Shown piece by piece: positions 1 to 11,164 of a DNA stretch of 64,000 nucleotides. The position numbers and the translations under genes are program-made. Location of the stretch: assembly GCF_036417845.1 (NCBI RefSeq), contig NC_089990.1:1867501-1931500 (forward strand), in the 5' to 3' direction. How positions within the stretch are numbered: the stretch's first letter is position 1; each line of letters opens with the position of its first letter. The notes under the pieces are model-generated. The model was not told where the DNA came from. It did no database searches and saw nothing but the letters and a program-made list of their open reading frames with translations. Source of the DNA: Apteryx mantelli. Its lineage: Eukaryota > Chordata > Aves > Apterygiformes > Apterygidae.

Positions 1-890
1 GCCTTCCACCTTCAATGTGTTTCTAGTAGTCAGAATGAAAACCTAAAAGAAGCTGGAGAAGGCAACTATCAAAGCACCAAAACATTCCAAAAACCTGCTG
101 GGTGCTCTGAGTTCAGCTGTATTCCCTTTCCAAGTGGTGCCTGTGTAATTAAAGTCTGCCTGCTGAGTTCTGGGCTTTGGATGTTTTAGCTGACAAAAAA
201 TCCTCACAAAAATCCTCCTGTGATTTCTCATTACAGAGAATCCTTCACACATGCAACTGTCTGGCAGTGAAGCTAGTTTTCAGAGAAGATTTTCCTAGAG
301 TAACCACAGACTCTCAGGTGTTCACAATTCCAAGAGGGCTGTATTGGACTTCCCTTAGTGCTACGCAAGCTTTTGGTTTGGATCCTTGTCTAGTTTGCTT
401 CCAATGTTAGTGTCATATAACCTATTCTGAGCTTTCAACCGTCTGGTCTATTGATTATTTTTGGCTTTGGTCTGCAACTCCTTGACGTGTGCTTTGTTTG
501 CTTAAAGAAAAGGGGGAAAAAAGCTTAGAGAGCAAGCTGTACTGGGTCAGACCAAAGGTACAGCTAATTCAGTCTCTGCTGCCAGCTGAAAGAGGATGTC
601 TGTGGAGAGGAGCAGAAGAGGAGGTATACGGGCATGCTTCCCTTGCCCAAAGTTACGGCACGGGCATTTCCCGAGGCAGAGGCTACGTCTTTGTATTTAC
701 TGAAGCTGGCTGGGCTGCTCTTCTGTGGAGGCGCCTCGTTCCCTTCTCAACCTCGGTGAACTCTTAGCGTTCGCAACATCTTGTGTCAAGAAGCTCCGCG
801 GCTTCACCCTGCAGTGAATAACGTAATTAGGAAAATAAAGATCGCCCCGAGGAGCAGCTACAGCTGTTGACATTCCTCTTCCCCGTTACA
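1..890. other. 5' flanking region upstream of the EDA CpG island
   Basis: No gene is supported here. The open frames are short and have no recognisable protein similarity. The segment is AT/GC-balanced and turns sharply GC-rich after about 890. It holds one likely old LINE tail (about 533-592). It is presumably distal promoter or intergenic sequence upstream of the + strand gene that starts in the CpG island. Confidence 0.6.
533..592 (+). repeat. Ancient CR1/L3-type LINE tail fragment (probable)
   Basis: The words TACTGGGTCAGACCAAAGGT followed by a diverged 'cagctaattcagt' resemble a widespread amniote interspersed repeat (consensus roughly 'actgggtcagaccaatggtccatctagcccagt'). I associate it with CR1/L3-type LINE 3' ends. 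The match is short and read from memory. The family name is therefore uncertain, but a repetitive origin is likely. Confidence 0.5.
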
Positions 891-913
891 GCTCTGCTTT
901 AGGCGGCGCGGGC

Positions 914-928
914 GGGGGGGGGGGGGGG
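914..928 (+). repeat. G15 homopolymer at the edge of the CpG island
   Basis: Fifteen consecutive Gs follow 'ggcgcgggc' and run into TGTGTGTT. Such a run can form G-quadruplex or triplex DNA and is also prone to length error in sequencing. It sits roughly 270 bp upstream of the EDA start codon, in the proximal promoter. Confidence 0.9.
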
Positions 929-1054
929 TGTGTGTTAAAAGTGCGGGCCGTGTTTTACGGCAAAGCGAAGCCCTCGGAGGCCGGGCCTGCTCGCCGGTAA
1001 GGGCCGGCCGGGGGGAGCGGCGGAGCCCCGGCCCCGGCGGCGGAGCCCCCGCCC

Positions 1055-1083
1055 GGCCCCGCCCCGCGGCGCGGCCCCGCCCG
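1055..1083. promoter_or_regulatory. Cluster of GC boxes (Sp1/KLF-type)
   Basis: Repeated CCCCGCCC cores lie in a C-rich stretch about 110-140 bp upstream of the EDA ATG. These are typical Sp1/KLF binding cores of CpG-island promoters. Function is inferred from motif and position only. Confidence 0.55.
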
Positions 1084-1149
1084 CTGGCGGGGCGCTGGGG
1101 CGGCCCCGGCCGCGCAGCCCCGCGGCGGCACGGCGCGCCTCGGCCGAGC

Positions 1150-1161
1150 ATGGAGCAGTAG
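1150..1161 (+). CDS. Minimal upstream ORF (Met-Glu-Gln-stop) in the EDA 5' leader
   Basis: ATG-GAG-CAG-TAG lies 34 nt before the EDA start codon, in the presumed 5' UTR. The ATG has purine context (GAGCATGG, G at +4). A three-codon uORF ending this close would be expected to lower initiation at the main ATG unless ribosomes leak past it or resume scanning. It matters only if the transcription start is upstream of 1150, which is likely but not shown. Confidence 0.55.
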   Translation: MEQ

Positions 1162-1195
1162 CGGCTCGGCGCCTCGCCGCTCCGTACCGCCGGCC

Positions 1196-1498
1196 ATGGG
1201 TGCGGAGCGCAGGGGGGAGGCGGCCGCGGCGCCCCGTGCCGGCAGCGGCGGCGGCGGCTGCTCCTGCGGCGGCGGCGGCGGCAGCTGGCGCCTCTTCCTG
1301 GGCTTCTTCGCGCTGTCGCTGGCGCTGCACGTCCTCACGCTGGGCTGCTACCTGGAGCTGCGCTCCGAGCTGCGCCGCGAGCGCGGCCCGCAGCCCGCCG
1401 CCCCGCCGCGCCGCGACGGCACCGCGCCGGCCCCCCCGGCCCCCCCGGCCGCCGGCCGCCCGCAGCGGCCCGCCGAGGGCGCGGAGCGGCGCCAGCAG
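1196..1498 (+). CDS. EDA: Ectodysplasin A, coding exon 1 (N-terminal part)
   Basis: EDA is a type II membrane TNF-family ligand that is shed and signals through EDAR/EDA2R to NF-kB in the development of hair, feathers, scales, teeth and skin glands. This exon gives 101 residues. Residues 1-30 form a Gly/Ala/Arg-rich cytoplasmic tail with Cys22 and Cys24. Residues about 31-54 form a hydrophobic anchor (starts [19 protein letters not shown]). Residues 51-64 ([14 protein letters not shown]) match the juxtamembrane block of mammalian EDA as I know it. A Pro/Ala-rich stalk follows to residue 101. Human exon 1 encodes about 132 residues, so the stalk is shorter here and differs in composition. The start ATG has a strong Kozak context (G at -3 and +4), and the only earlier ATG in the proximal leader opens a three-codon uORF. 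The exon ends in phase 0 at CAG|GTGGGT, as in mammals. The furin site, collagen repeat and TNF domain are on later exons outside the window. The identification is firm; species is not determined. Confidence 0.93.
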
Positions 1499-1506
1499 GT
1501 GGGTGC
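1499..1506 (+). other. EDA: EDA exon 1 splice donor (CAG|GTGGGT)
   Basis: This donor closes exon 1 after codon 101 in phase 0, the phase expected for the EDA exon 1/2 junction. It is a moderate donor because position +3 is G and +4 is G. A better-looking CAG|GTGAGG site lies at 1540. Using that site would add 41 nt and shift the frame, and the longer reading meets a TGA at 1541-1543 if unspliced. Frame logic favours 1499 for the full-length ligand. Confidence 0.8.
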
Positions 1507-1539
1507 CGGGCGGGCGGGCGGGAGAGCGAGCGGGCGCAG

Positions 1540-1545
1540 GTGAGG
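1540..1545 (+). other. Competing downstream splice donor (CAG|GTGAGG)
   Basis: GCGCAG|GTGAGGGG matches the vertebrate donor consensus better than the in-frame donor at 1499. The exon would end at 1539 and leave the frame in phase 2, so joining to a normal EDA exon 2 would frameshift. It may be a decoy or a low-level alternative site. Confidence 0.45.
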
Positions 1546-4500
1546 GGGGCGCGGGGGGCTGCACTTGTCGCGCCGCGCCGAGGGTCGCCGCAACTCGCTG
1601 CAGCTCTCCGCGGCGGGGGGGGCGGGCGGGCGGGCTCGCTCCTCTCTGGAGCGCGGTGCGAGAGGTAGCGACCGTTGCGCTTTGCCTTTGGCAGTGACTT
1701 CATGATTTTTCCAGCCGTATAACCTTCGCGAAGTTACTTTGGTTTTTTTTTTGTCTCGCTTGTCTCTATTTAAAAGGGAAAAAAACCCTGACACACACAC
1801 CCACCACTTATGGGATTTAAATTTGGAGAGAACTCGATTTTCTTTGTCTAATGCCACTAATTATACAGCAATATAAAGAGTGAGCCTTTACTTGAAGGGT
1901 CTAATCAGGTTTCTGAAAGGAAAGTTGAAATTCACACACGCTACACCTGCTGCTTAGGCTGCTGCTGGCTTTTGTGGCTCTGGCACTATTTTTCCTTGTC
2001 CTGTCATTTTTTTACGACAGTATCTTGGTGTCAGTTCTGTCTTTTGAAAGTGTTGCGTTGCCTGGGGAAAGTGCTTTGTTTATGTCTGATAGAGTGGAAC
2101 TTTTCAAAGCAGTGTTTCTAACCTGTAAATTCCTGTAACGCTGGTATGTATTGGACATTAGAGTGCATATACTCATTGTACAGAATCAATGGAGAATATT
2201 TGTGCTGAACTGGCACACAAAATACAGCTTTAGTTTTAAACTGAGTTTTAAAGTCACTTCTCTTGTCTACCTCTCATCTCATTATCCTGGAATGTTTGGT
2301 GGAGGAAATCCTGTTCCTTGTGCATCTTGCTCTTTCCTCTATCCTGCTGGGGTGTTTTTGATTATTTGAATATTTTTTCCTGTCCTTCAGCAAAAAATGT
2401 GTTTGCCTTTTCAGTAATGGAGCTAGAGAACTTAATTGCTGTGCTAGTAGCTGCTTGACCCCAGTGAGCTTTTAAGTCAGACGTGTGTAGAGCAGGTTGG
2501 CTTCGTCCTCCTTTTTCCCGTTGACGGAGCAAGTCACTGGGAGCAGCGGCCTCCGAGGTGCTCTTTTGTCTGCAGAGCCCCTGGGAGAGCAGGGATGGAG
2601 CTGAGGCCTCTGTTCAGCACTCTTGGCTCACTTTTCCCAGGCATGAAAACCTCCCTGGGACCAGGGGCCGGATAAGATGGAGGAAGGAGTTTTCTCCCCC
2701 AGAGCTTCATCGGCCTGATGCCTTAGGTTGTGCGTGGTTTCGCTGGGAGGTGGAGCGGCAGTCCCGGCGGATCAGGAACTCCAGCTTCCATCCTCTTGTC
2801 CAGATAAGAAACTGGGTTGTAGGGGGAGGGAGCTGGTGTGAAGGAAGCATTGTGTGACAAACACAAAGCCCTGCCTCAGTTCCCATGGGAGTTGTTGCTT
2901 TCCTAGTTATCAATATAGGGGGAAAACAGAACAAAAATAGCTTTGATACAGCTATGAATTTGGAAGCTCTTCCTCCTGCTTGGCAGTAGGCAACCATCCC
3001 ACTCTTCAGGCCTCTGCTGTTCTCATCTAAGAAAGATTCACTATTTCAAGTGGATGTTTGGATTCTGTAGCTTCAAATAATAAAATCTAAAAAGCAGTTG
3101 AACTGAAAATAACCTGTACTAGCTGCGCCTTTCTTCTCCCTTCATTATTTAAGCACTGTCAATGTAAAGTGAACTGGAATTGCTTGATGTCATGTTTAAA
3201 TTCTTTGATTGTCTGGTAATAGCATACGGCTGAAGTTCCTCTCGTATTATCACGTTGAATCTGTTTAGTCTCACAAAGCTCTTCTTTTGGGCACATGGAT
3301 AATGAAATACCAGAATAAATAGTTCAGGCATTCATAAATTGTAGTGTTAGATAATTTGTTTCTGAATATGTACTAAAATCCAAATGTTGCTCTGCACAGC
3401 TGACATACTCCAGATAAGGTAATGTTGTTTGTTTATTTATTTATTTTACATCTGGTCTGTCAGGCATAAAACGAAAAATTCATTAGGACATATTGAAGAA
3501 GTTGGTTGTAAGAGAAAGTTTCCTAGTAGTAAGAACATGCAAAACTCTAATTTGGCAGCATACAGTTTGCAGCCAAACTGCTGGGATTGAAAACAGCATT
3601 TTTGGAGCTTAGTGCTTTGACAACATGTAATTAATATTATTTATAGTAATTTTTCTTCTATTTCTCACTGACTTTACTGCCTTCCCATTTGCTTGAGTCT
3701 ACATACAACTTGAAACACACGCTTTTACGACCAAGTTTCCCATTAAAACATCTATCTTGTGATTAAAACAATGAAACAAAGTATTGGCAAACAGCCTTAC
3801 TTGAAAAGTTAATATCAACAGTGTTAAATAATAACAACTTAATATGTATCAAGTCTGTAGCTGCTTCCTGAACCATGGCATCCAAACTGCACTGCTATTA
3901 AACGTGAGGCGCTGTGCTATGTAACTATATACCAAGACACAATTTTACATAAATTAAGCAGAAATTACTAAATAGCTCTTTAAAGAGTTACAGAAGAGAT
4001 TCTGATCAACAACATAGCTCTCAAATGTAACTTTAGGTGAATGGTCTGATAGTTCAAGATACATCGTGAAGTGATTTAACATCCTGACAAACTGTGTGCT
4101 GTGAACCCACAAAAATTCCTTTGACTTTTTAAAGTATGATAAATATCTTCAGTAAAGAAGTAGAATACTTGCTGCGTATATTGGATTAAATGCACAAGTT
4201 GATTTAAAAACTAAGACTATTCCCCCCACCCAGCCACCCCCCAATTTTTTTATTTTTTTTCCTTTTTGACCTGAGGGAGAGGAGAGGGAAGAACTGGGAG
4301 TGATGGTCAGCGTAGATATTTTGGCAGAAATCGTGTCTGGCAGAGAGCCAGAAATGACCTCATGACAGGAGTGAGATTTGGCAGCTCGATAACATTCTGC
4401 TTTCCTATCTTACAGGGTATTCAAATATGTAACTAATTTAGGATACAAGGGCAATTTTTCATGGCAAAGGTTGAGGCATTGTAGTTCACATCTTTGTCCC

Positions 4501-5807
4501 AGAAGCTGCATGGTGTTGCATCATCAGTTTGGCTTCTAGATTAAAAGTTTGTTAATGCTGCTTTAATTCATTGACTCTTAAATTGCTGCGACTCTGAGAT
4601 TCAATAGCAGGATTTGTTGAGTGATGGCCGTGGTACTGCAGTGGTGCGTTCTGTCTTGACTGAAGTTATAAAATATAAATAATCTCTTCAAGTAAATGTG
4701 CTTGCAGAACACAGAAGTGATTCTGTCGGTGTGTTCGTTGGAGTTTGGCAGGCGCTTTGTGAATGGAGCTGTTTTCAGAGAGGAGGCAGCAGGATGCTAC
4801 ACGCAACCTACTAAAATATCTGATGTTTAAACTAGATCATGTCTTGTTGTCAGAAAGTCGCCATTATAATATTTGCGCCTCCTGTCGCACTAGCGAAGCT
4901 GCCTTTTTCAAGGAATATGTTGAATTCTGTTTCTTGGCGTTTTGTGACCTGCGCAGTAAGCAGGCTGCGTTGGGTCGCACCCACAGGGCAGGCTGCGCCG
5001 GCCGCAGGTTGCTGCGCGGGTTCAGTCACTCTGTTACGGAGCAGAAACAGCCGCTCCTGCGAGTGCTGCGGAGGGCTGCGAGGTGCCCTGGGGTGTGCAG
5101 AATAGCATCGCTGAAGTTAAACCCTGGAAAAACATAAGCTGTTTTAAATACAGGCTGCGATACTGTGACAAGTTATGTGCCTCTTGTAAGTTTTTAATCA
5201 GGGGACCGGTTCTTGGCGCTGCCTCTCGGGCAGTCTGCGTGGTGCAAGGCCCGGACTAGAGCGCCGCGGGCGAGTTTGAAGCAGCCGGGGGTATTGGTGG
5301 AGAAGCAACAGCATGAAAAGAATTAGGTGTCGGGATTGCTCTAGAGGTTAGCTTAGCCCCGAAATCTGTCTTAATTGATAGCTGCTGTATGTTTTCTGTA
5401 AATAGCCTTGGAATAAGCATGTGTCACGCCATCTTTCTCTGAAAACTTGTTTTTAGCAAACATGGGGTGAAACTAGTGCCCTTGTAAGTGTCCTAAGACA
5501 AGCTTTAAAAAAAGAATCTTTCAAGTCTGCTTCTTGGAATAAAATCAAATATTCATCAGATGTATCACATCAAACTAATTCTTAAGGCACTTGAGGCTTG
5601 CTAAATGAGGCTTTCTGCTTTGTCATAGCCAGGGGCTACTGCAAGTCACATGAAAAAATGTGCTGAGCAGCACTTCAGTTACCAGTATTTACCTTCATCA
5701 CCTGGAAAGATGTCCTTCTGGTAGATCACTAGCTCTATCGTTGCTTTCATGAGGGAAGTACCTGCTTTCAGGTGGGGCTTACATCAGCATGACTGACATA
5801 ATGATCA

Positions 5808-5832
5808 CCCCCCCCCACACACACACACACAC
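5808..5832. repeat. C9 run plus (CA)n microsatellite
   Basis: A run of Cs passes directly into about eight CA units. It is a simple repeat and likely length-polymorphic. Confidence 0.9.
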
Positions 5833-7357
5833 TGGTATTTGCAGTTCCACTAAAGAAAGGCATATTAAACCCCCAAATTGTTTACTTGTTTCTTTTCTCT
5901 TTTGCACCTGTATCACTCAGTCTAACAGAGTATCCCATCTGTTTACAAACCTTGGCTTGCTAATGTTGTTAGAACATAGGGCTGCAGAAAGTGTAATTCT
6001 GCAAATCCCATACTTTCTGGTGCTGTTTGTTACTGCTTGCTGTGAGCCGAGAGATGGTTCATTTTATCCACACAGAAAACTGTTTTCTGTAATATTTAGT
6101 AAAAATGAATAACTGGTTTTATTTGGGAGAGGAAGGAAGAGACTTAGGGAATAATATATAGTCTTTCTATGTTTTCGGTAAGGATACGATGTCAAGTTAA
6201 TTTTTGGTAAATCAGTTGGGCAATTTCTGCTAGAGAAGGGTTGCTCTGTGTTGGCCTTTCTGTAACTTATAATGGGAAAGAGCTATTGGCTATACAGGAC
6301 AGAAGGCTAATGTTAGTCTAGACGCTTCTTCCAGAAAGTACGTTCACCAGGTTCGGTGGACAGCTGTTCTTATTCAGTATTTATACTAATGTTTTTGGTT
6401 TTCCTCTTTATGGAGTTCTCCCACTCTTTCTCTTTTCCAACTGTTTTGTTTGTGCACCTCTCTGTTTAGACCGTTCTCGATGAAGAAGCTCCCTGAAGTT
6501 GAACTATGTTTTTACATTTAGTCTCTAGTCTAGTGTACCTAGACTGGAGTACCAGGACAGTATTAATGATCGGTGCATCCTTTTTCCAGTAACTTGAAAT
6601 TAAATTGTAAGGTACACAACGTATCGGTAAAAGGTAATCACTTTTGATTTTCCTTACTGCTTGTAAAACATGCAGGATTTACAAGTACATTCAGAAGAGG
6701 GAACTTTTATACAGAAGGTTTATGCTGTGAGATGTTGGTTATTTGCACTGATCTAAATTGTTAATGTATTTGGAAAAGATTTCAGACCTCCTCTTTCAGG
6801 TTTCTGAGGTGGTCACAAATAAATGAGATATATGTAAAGAAAGATGATAATTCTATAGGTGTCTTTCATGGGGTTTCTTGCCCCATACTGGAAAGCAGCT
6901 GGTTCTGACACAGCTGGAAGCAGGATACTTGAACAAACGGCCTGTTGGTTAGATCTAGAATGGCAGTTTGTGTGTCTGAATGGGGAATTATGTAAAAAAG
7001 TTAACTGCTGTATTCATCTTATGAAGTAGTGAAAATACCATATCCTTTTCCCACCCTTACTTAGGTGAAATACCTTTTTTTTTGTTCTTTCATCTTGATT
7101 CCAGCTCCAGAATACAAGATAGGCTCCAGGTACAATTTACACAGCAAGCCGTCAAATGGCCTTAAAGGCATGAAAGCTACTTCAAAGATTTTTGCCTCCT
7201 TGAGTGTACTTAAAACTCATACTTTTATGAGTGTTTTAAATCATGCTTCAAACTTTAGTTCCTTAGACATGTACATTTGGGATGGACTGTGCTAATACTA
7301 TTGCCAAAAGGCCACAAGAATTGTGGCGAAAAGTTGTGAAGTACTTCTGACCTTGAA

Positions 7358-7378
7358 GTCCCTACACTAAGTAGGGAC
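7358..7378. repeat. Perfect 8-bp inverted repeat
   Basis: GTCCCTAC (7358-7365) and GTAGGGAC (7371-7378) are perfect inverse complements around a 5-nt loop (ACTAA). No transposon or RNA gene is recognised around it. Confidence 0.8.
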
Positions 7379-10300
7379 GATATACTGGTGCGTGACAGAT
7401 AAGCAAAGAGTTAAAACATGACAGAGCGCTGAAAGCTTTCAACAGAGATCTTGTCAAAAACACTTAAATATTAGTTTCCTTTGAAACCAGTCTTTTATGC
7501 TCTACCCTCCAGCTGACCTCAGGTTTCAGGTAACAGATGGTCTTGCAGGATGTGTGGCATCTGTCATTTCCCTCTGAAATGCTTAACGTGGCTTCCAAGG
7601 ATAATATTCAAAATGTAACTCCATAACTTTCAAAAGTAGGAAATCTTAAGCTGTGCAGTCCAAGAGACCGCAAGTGCAGTTCAAGGGGCTATAAACTTTT
7701 AAGTACCTATTCAGAGCTCATTCTTCGAAGTTTCATTACTTTTAATCTGAGGTTATGTAAACATTTGGTTCATGCGGGCAGGCCATTAAGCAGAAGAATG
7801 GTAATGTTTAAGGATGTGTTTAATGGCATCTTTTCCCTTGAATTACACTTGGCAACCTTAATTGTAGCTGAAGGAAGCTCTTACATGGCAGTAAAGAGAC
7901 CACAGTGCACTATCAGACTAATCACACTTAATGTCTTTTGGTAACCTTCATTCACGTTTTAATTGTGCCTTTCCCTCAACAATGAGAATAACATTCCTGA
8001 GGTGGTACGAGGTCTGGGGGGTATGTGCCTGCAAGAGAGGGTTGTAGAGTGATTGTCCGAAATCAGGTGGAAAACATATTTATGCTACTATGCCTGTGAA
8101 TGGGCTTGTAAGTCTGAAATATGTCTGTGCTGCCGTATATTGTAGCTTTAAATTTCTTAGCTCGAGTAGGAACATTTCCTTTGTAGGAATGTTCTAATTT
8201 GACAATATGGAAATCTCCCTGGCCAGACACCCTGGTGCGTTAGATTAGGCTGGATGGAGACGTGTGCTACTGTGACTATTCTGCTTTTGGTACTTTTTCT
8301 GGGTTGCTTATTTACAGAGATTTCTGCCATTTGGTGCATTTTGTTATCTTTAGTTTCCATCCTTGTAATACTGTACAAAGCAGGTTGCATAAACACAATT
8401 TCTTACGTTGTGCTGGTTGCCTACTGACTTCTGTACATGAAGCTGAGTGTTTCATTTTGTTGGCTGAAAACCTAGCTGTTGGGTATGATCACCCCCAAAT
8501 TGGGTAGCTGTATAGGGCTTGAGCTTAGGACTTCTCGTCCTGAAAGGAAGAAGCTGTTGGTAAAATAGACTTTCTAGTTCTCTTGTTCCCAAGTATGCAT
8601 TAACTGCTAGAGCTTCTCGCTGGAGATCACCTGAACGCCAGTGGGAGGAAGGATTGAAAGTAGTTAGTATGCTGGCAAGAATATTGAACAGATAAAAGAC
8701 GAAAATCTCACGTCTGTCAGCTAGAACAGAAGAAACAATTAGAAAACATGAAATACGGTTTGCAACTGCTGTCTTGAAGCTTGTATCAACATCATGCAGG
8801 CTTATATGCCAGTGGCATCATCCTGGGAAATTGCAGTCATCCTCTTTCCTGTAACTGAGGAGCTAGAAGGTTTCAATCTGTGTTTGGTCAGCAGCAGAGT
8901 TGTGGTCGCTAACCTGTGTGTTTGGTGGTTCCTGCATGGACCTGTCGGAATGGCTGGGGGGCACGGGATGGGACAGATTTGGGGAAATAACTGCAGGAGC
9001 ACAGAAGGAAAGAGTGATTTTCAGCCAAGAGCACAAGAAAAGTAGACAAAGGGATAAGTGTGAAATTCATTCTGAGATGAGAGTGAAGGAAGGGAGGAAA
9101 TGCTTCAGATCACTTAAGAATTGAGATGCTGATGTATTGTACGAAACAGCAAAATGTGACTGCAAGAATAACTAACTACATTGCATTAGACCATGGTCAG
9201 CCTCCCCCCAGTCTCCTGCCTCTGACAAGAGGCCAAGAACAGATGCCTAGGAGATAAAATAGTGGGCAAGTACGGAGTGATCCTTCTCCAGTCTACTCCC
9301 CTGGCATCAAGAATTTGCTGCTGAGGGACTCTGTGGTCCAGAAATGATAGTTCTGTATTTAGTAGATAGGCGTATTTTCCTTGATTAATCCTCGTTCCAA
9401 TATGGAAATGCAGATGATGTTGAAATAATTAAAAATAAACAAGCAAACAACCAGAAAAGGCTTGCGGGCAAATAGAATACAGTTGTGTTACTCCTTTATG
9501 TCCCAAGGGGTTTGGGCAGCGTGAACATGAAACAACGTGGTGGATGGAAGCGCACTGCTGGCTCTCCGTGGAGCAGAACATGCTGGGAGTGTTTTTCAGG
9601 GTCTGCTTGGTTTTCCCTGGGCTGAGAGCTGCTAGGTTGAGAAGACAACTTCTTTAGAAAAATTTTGAAATCCTGTAGGTGGTATAGCCATAGTTTGCTG
9701 TTGTTAACTCTACATCCATCTTCCATTCCAGTACTAGTCTTGCCTGTATTTATTTTTATTTTCTATCCATTCTGTGAATAAGAATGAATACTGCAATTTT
9801 ATACAAGGACTTAGAACCTTTTATTAGCATTTGTTAGAACTGTTTGATAGAGAATGTTGTTATATCTGAAATAACTTTGGTCACATTGGTCAAATTTTCC
9901 TTTTTTCAGCTGCAAATTTTAGATGAATTAACTGGCAAGTACTTAAACTTATATTTTTAAGAATATCAGTGGCATTCTTAAGTTATGTTCCTCTAAACCT
10001 CTGAGTGCATTGTGCTTTATCAAACTGATATTATTTTAACCTTTTCATGATATTTTCTTACCACATAATACTGTAAATCTTCTGTGCTCTCCCATACACA
10101 TGTAATATCTTGTAATACTAATTAAACTGCACACTGTCCTAATTTTGCTCTCATACTAATCCAATATATTTTTCTTGACCTGAAGCCAAACCCTGAGAAC
10201 TTCAGAGCATGCAAAGCTCTCATTCCAGTCTTATTATATGTTAATGACTTTGTATTTTAATATCTTTCAACACTTTAAGAAGAAGTTATTTTTAGAGGTG

Positions 10301-10755
10301 TCTGGCTGCAGAAGGTGACTTGTGTTTGAGAGGCTGTGGGTTTTTTGTAACTGCAAAGCACTATATAAAATTCTGTGCAGTAAGTAAGCGTAAATGTCTC
10401 TGAAGATGTATAATCTGTCAAAATTCATTATCTGCAAATACAAAATTACAGTAAGATTTGGATGCCATTTAAAAATGGTTAACTGCCTTTATAAGTTAGA
10501 AGAATAAAATTCTAGCCTAGACTTTTAAACATTACAGTCATAAGTACTGTCTTGTTAAATTCTTGGGGAAATGAACTGTTTTTGAATGCTAATGGTGCCG
10601 ATGCCAGTTGGGCCTGAATGCTACTACAGCAGAAATAATTACTGGCAGATGTGTGGATATTAAAATGAGCCCTTTCCATAAGCCGAAATGAAATTCTGCT
10701 GTAAGTGTGAAGTACTAAATATGTGCGATTGTATTGGTGAAAGGCCAGCGTTATA

Positions 10756-10974
10756 ATGTATTGCAAACGGCAAGTGCCACCGTGCTGCCGCGGAAGCTGC
10801 ACCTCCGCCGCAGCGACGCTCCGGCAGCGGAGGGGAGCCGCACCTCCGAGCGCTCCAGGACTCCTAAGCGGTCTGGCTTGGCGCTGCGCCTCCACGCCTG
10901 GCATGGCCACGGGGATAGCGTGCAAAGCCGAACCCTGCCGCTGCCCTCCTCTCAGCCAGGCTCCCTCGGGAGAC
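10756..10974 (+). CDS. Candidate alternative first exon in a secondary CpG-rich patch (speculative)
   Basis: An ATG at 10756 opens 73 codons rich in Arg, Ala, Pro and Cys, ending at a near-consensus donor (GAGAC|GTAAGTGAC) in phase 0. EDA exon 1 also ends in phase 0, so splicing from here to EDA exon 2 would stay in frame. A better initiator is the internal ATG at 10903 (GGCATGG, G at -3 and +4), giving 24 residues. The encoded peptide has no transmembrane segment and no similarity I recognise. The GC-rich base composition could create an open frame by chance. No cap site or TATA box is evident. Confidence 0.22.
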
Positions 10975-11110
10975 GTAAGTGACTTCGGAAAAGCGGCGGA
11001 AGCTCCCTCATCGGGGCGGGTTGCGTTCCCGGGGTCCCGCCGTGACCCACTCCAGCCCCAGAGCTCTCGCGGCTGGTGCTGGTGCAGCTGTTTGTCTGCA
11101 AGGTGAGCTG
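10785..11110. promoter_or_regulatory. Secondary CpG-rich patch in intron 1
   Basis: CpG dinucleotides are clearly enriched from about 10785 to 11110, and again at 11270-11460, against CpG-poor flanks. CpG-rich patches inside long introns may mark alternative promoters, enhancers or GC-rich repeats. The window has other smaller patches, so this is not unique, but it is the one paired with a strong donor. Confidence 0.4.
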
Positions 11111-11135
11111 GAGGGGGGAGCGGAAAACCATCCTT

Positions 11136-11164
11136 TTTATTTATTTATTTATTTATTTATTTTA
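11136..11164. repeat. (TTTA)n microsatellite
   Basis: About seven TTTA units, the last slightly imperfect, lie between the two CpG-rich patches. Confidence 0.92.

Larger units (their letters stand above)
890..1660 (+). promoter_or_regulatory. EDA: CpG island promoter of EDA
   Basis: From about 890 to 1660 the sequence is very GC-rich and dense in CpG, unlike the flanks on both sides. It contains several CCCCGCCC GC-box/Sp1-type sites (around 1055-1083), a 15-base G run, and no TATA box at a plausible distance. The island covers the inferred transcription start, the 5' UTR, all of coding exon 1 and the first part of intron 1. This is the usual layout of a TATA-less developmental gene promoter. 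The exact start of transcription cannot be placed from sequence alone; it probably lies between about 950 and 1150. Confidence 0.85.
1661..10755 (+). other. EDA intron 1, 5' part: no gene seen
   Basis: This is intronic sequence with frequent stops in all frames and no recognised protein. It contains short (TTTA)n around 3430-3447, AT-rich blocks (about 3600-4250), a C-run plus (CA)n at 5808-5832 and a perfect hairpin at 7358-7378. A locally CpG-richer patch at about 4940-5290 has no convincing exon. Nothing else is supported. Confidence 0.7.

Noticed and set aside
935..1564. Long antisense open frames (up to 209 codons) and other-frame sense frames across the CpG island
   Set aside because: They overlap EDA exon 1 and consist of Ala/Arg/Pro/Gly runs, as expected in any frame of very GC-rich DNA where stop codons are rare. 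No motif supports them.
4763..5137. 124-codon + strand frame in a CpG-richer patch
   Set aside because: No similarity recognised, no strong paired splice sites, and several overlapping alternative frames are equally open.
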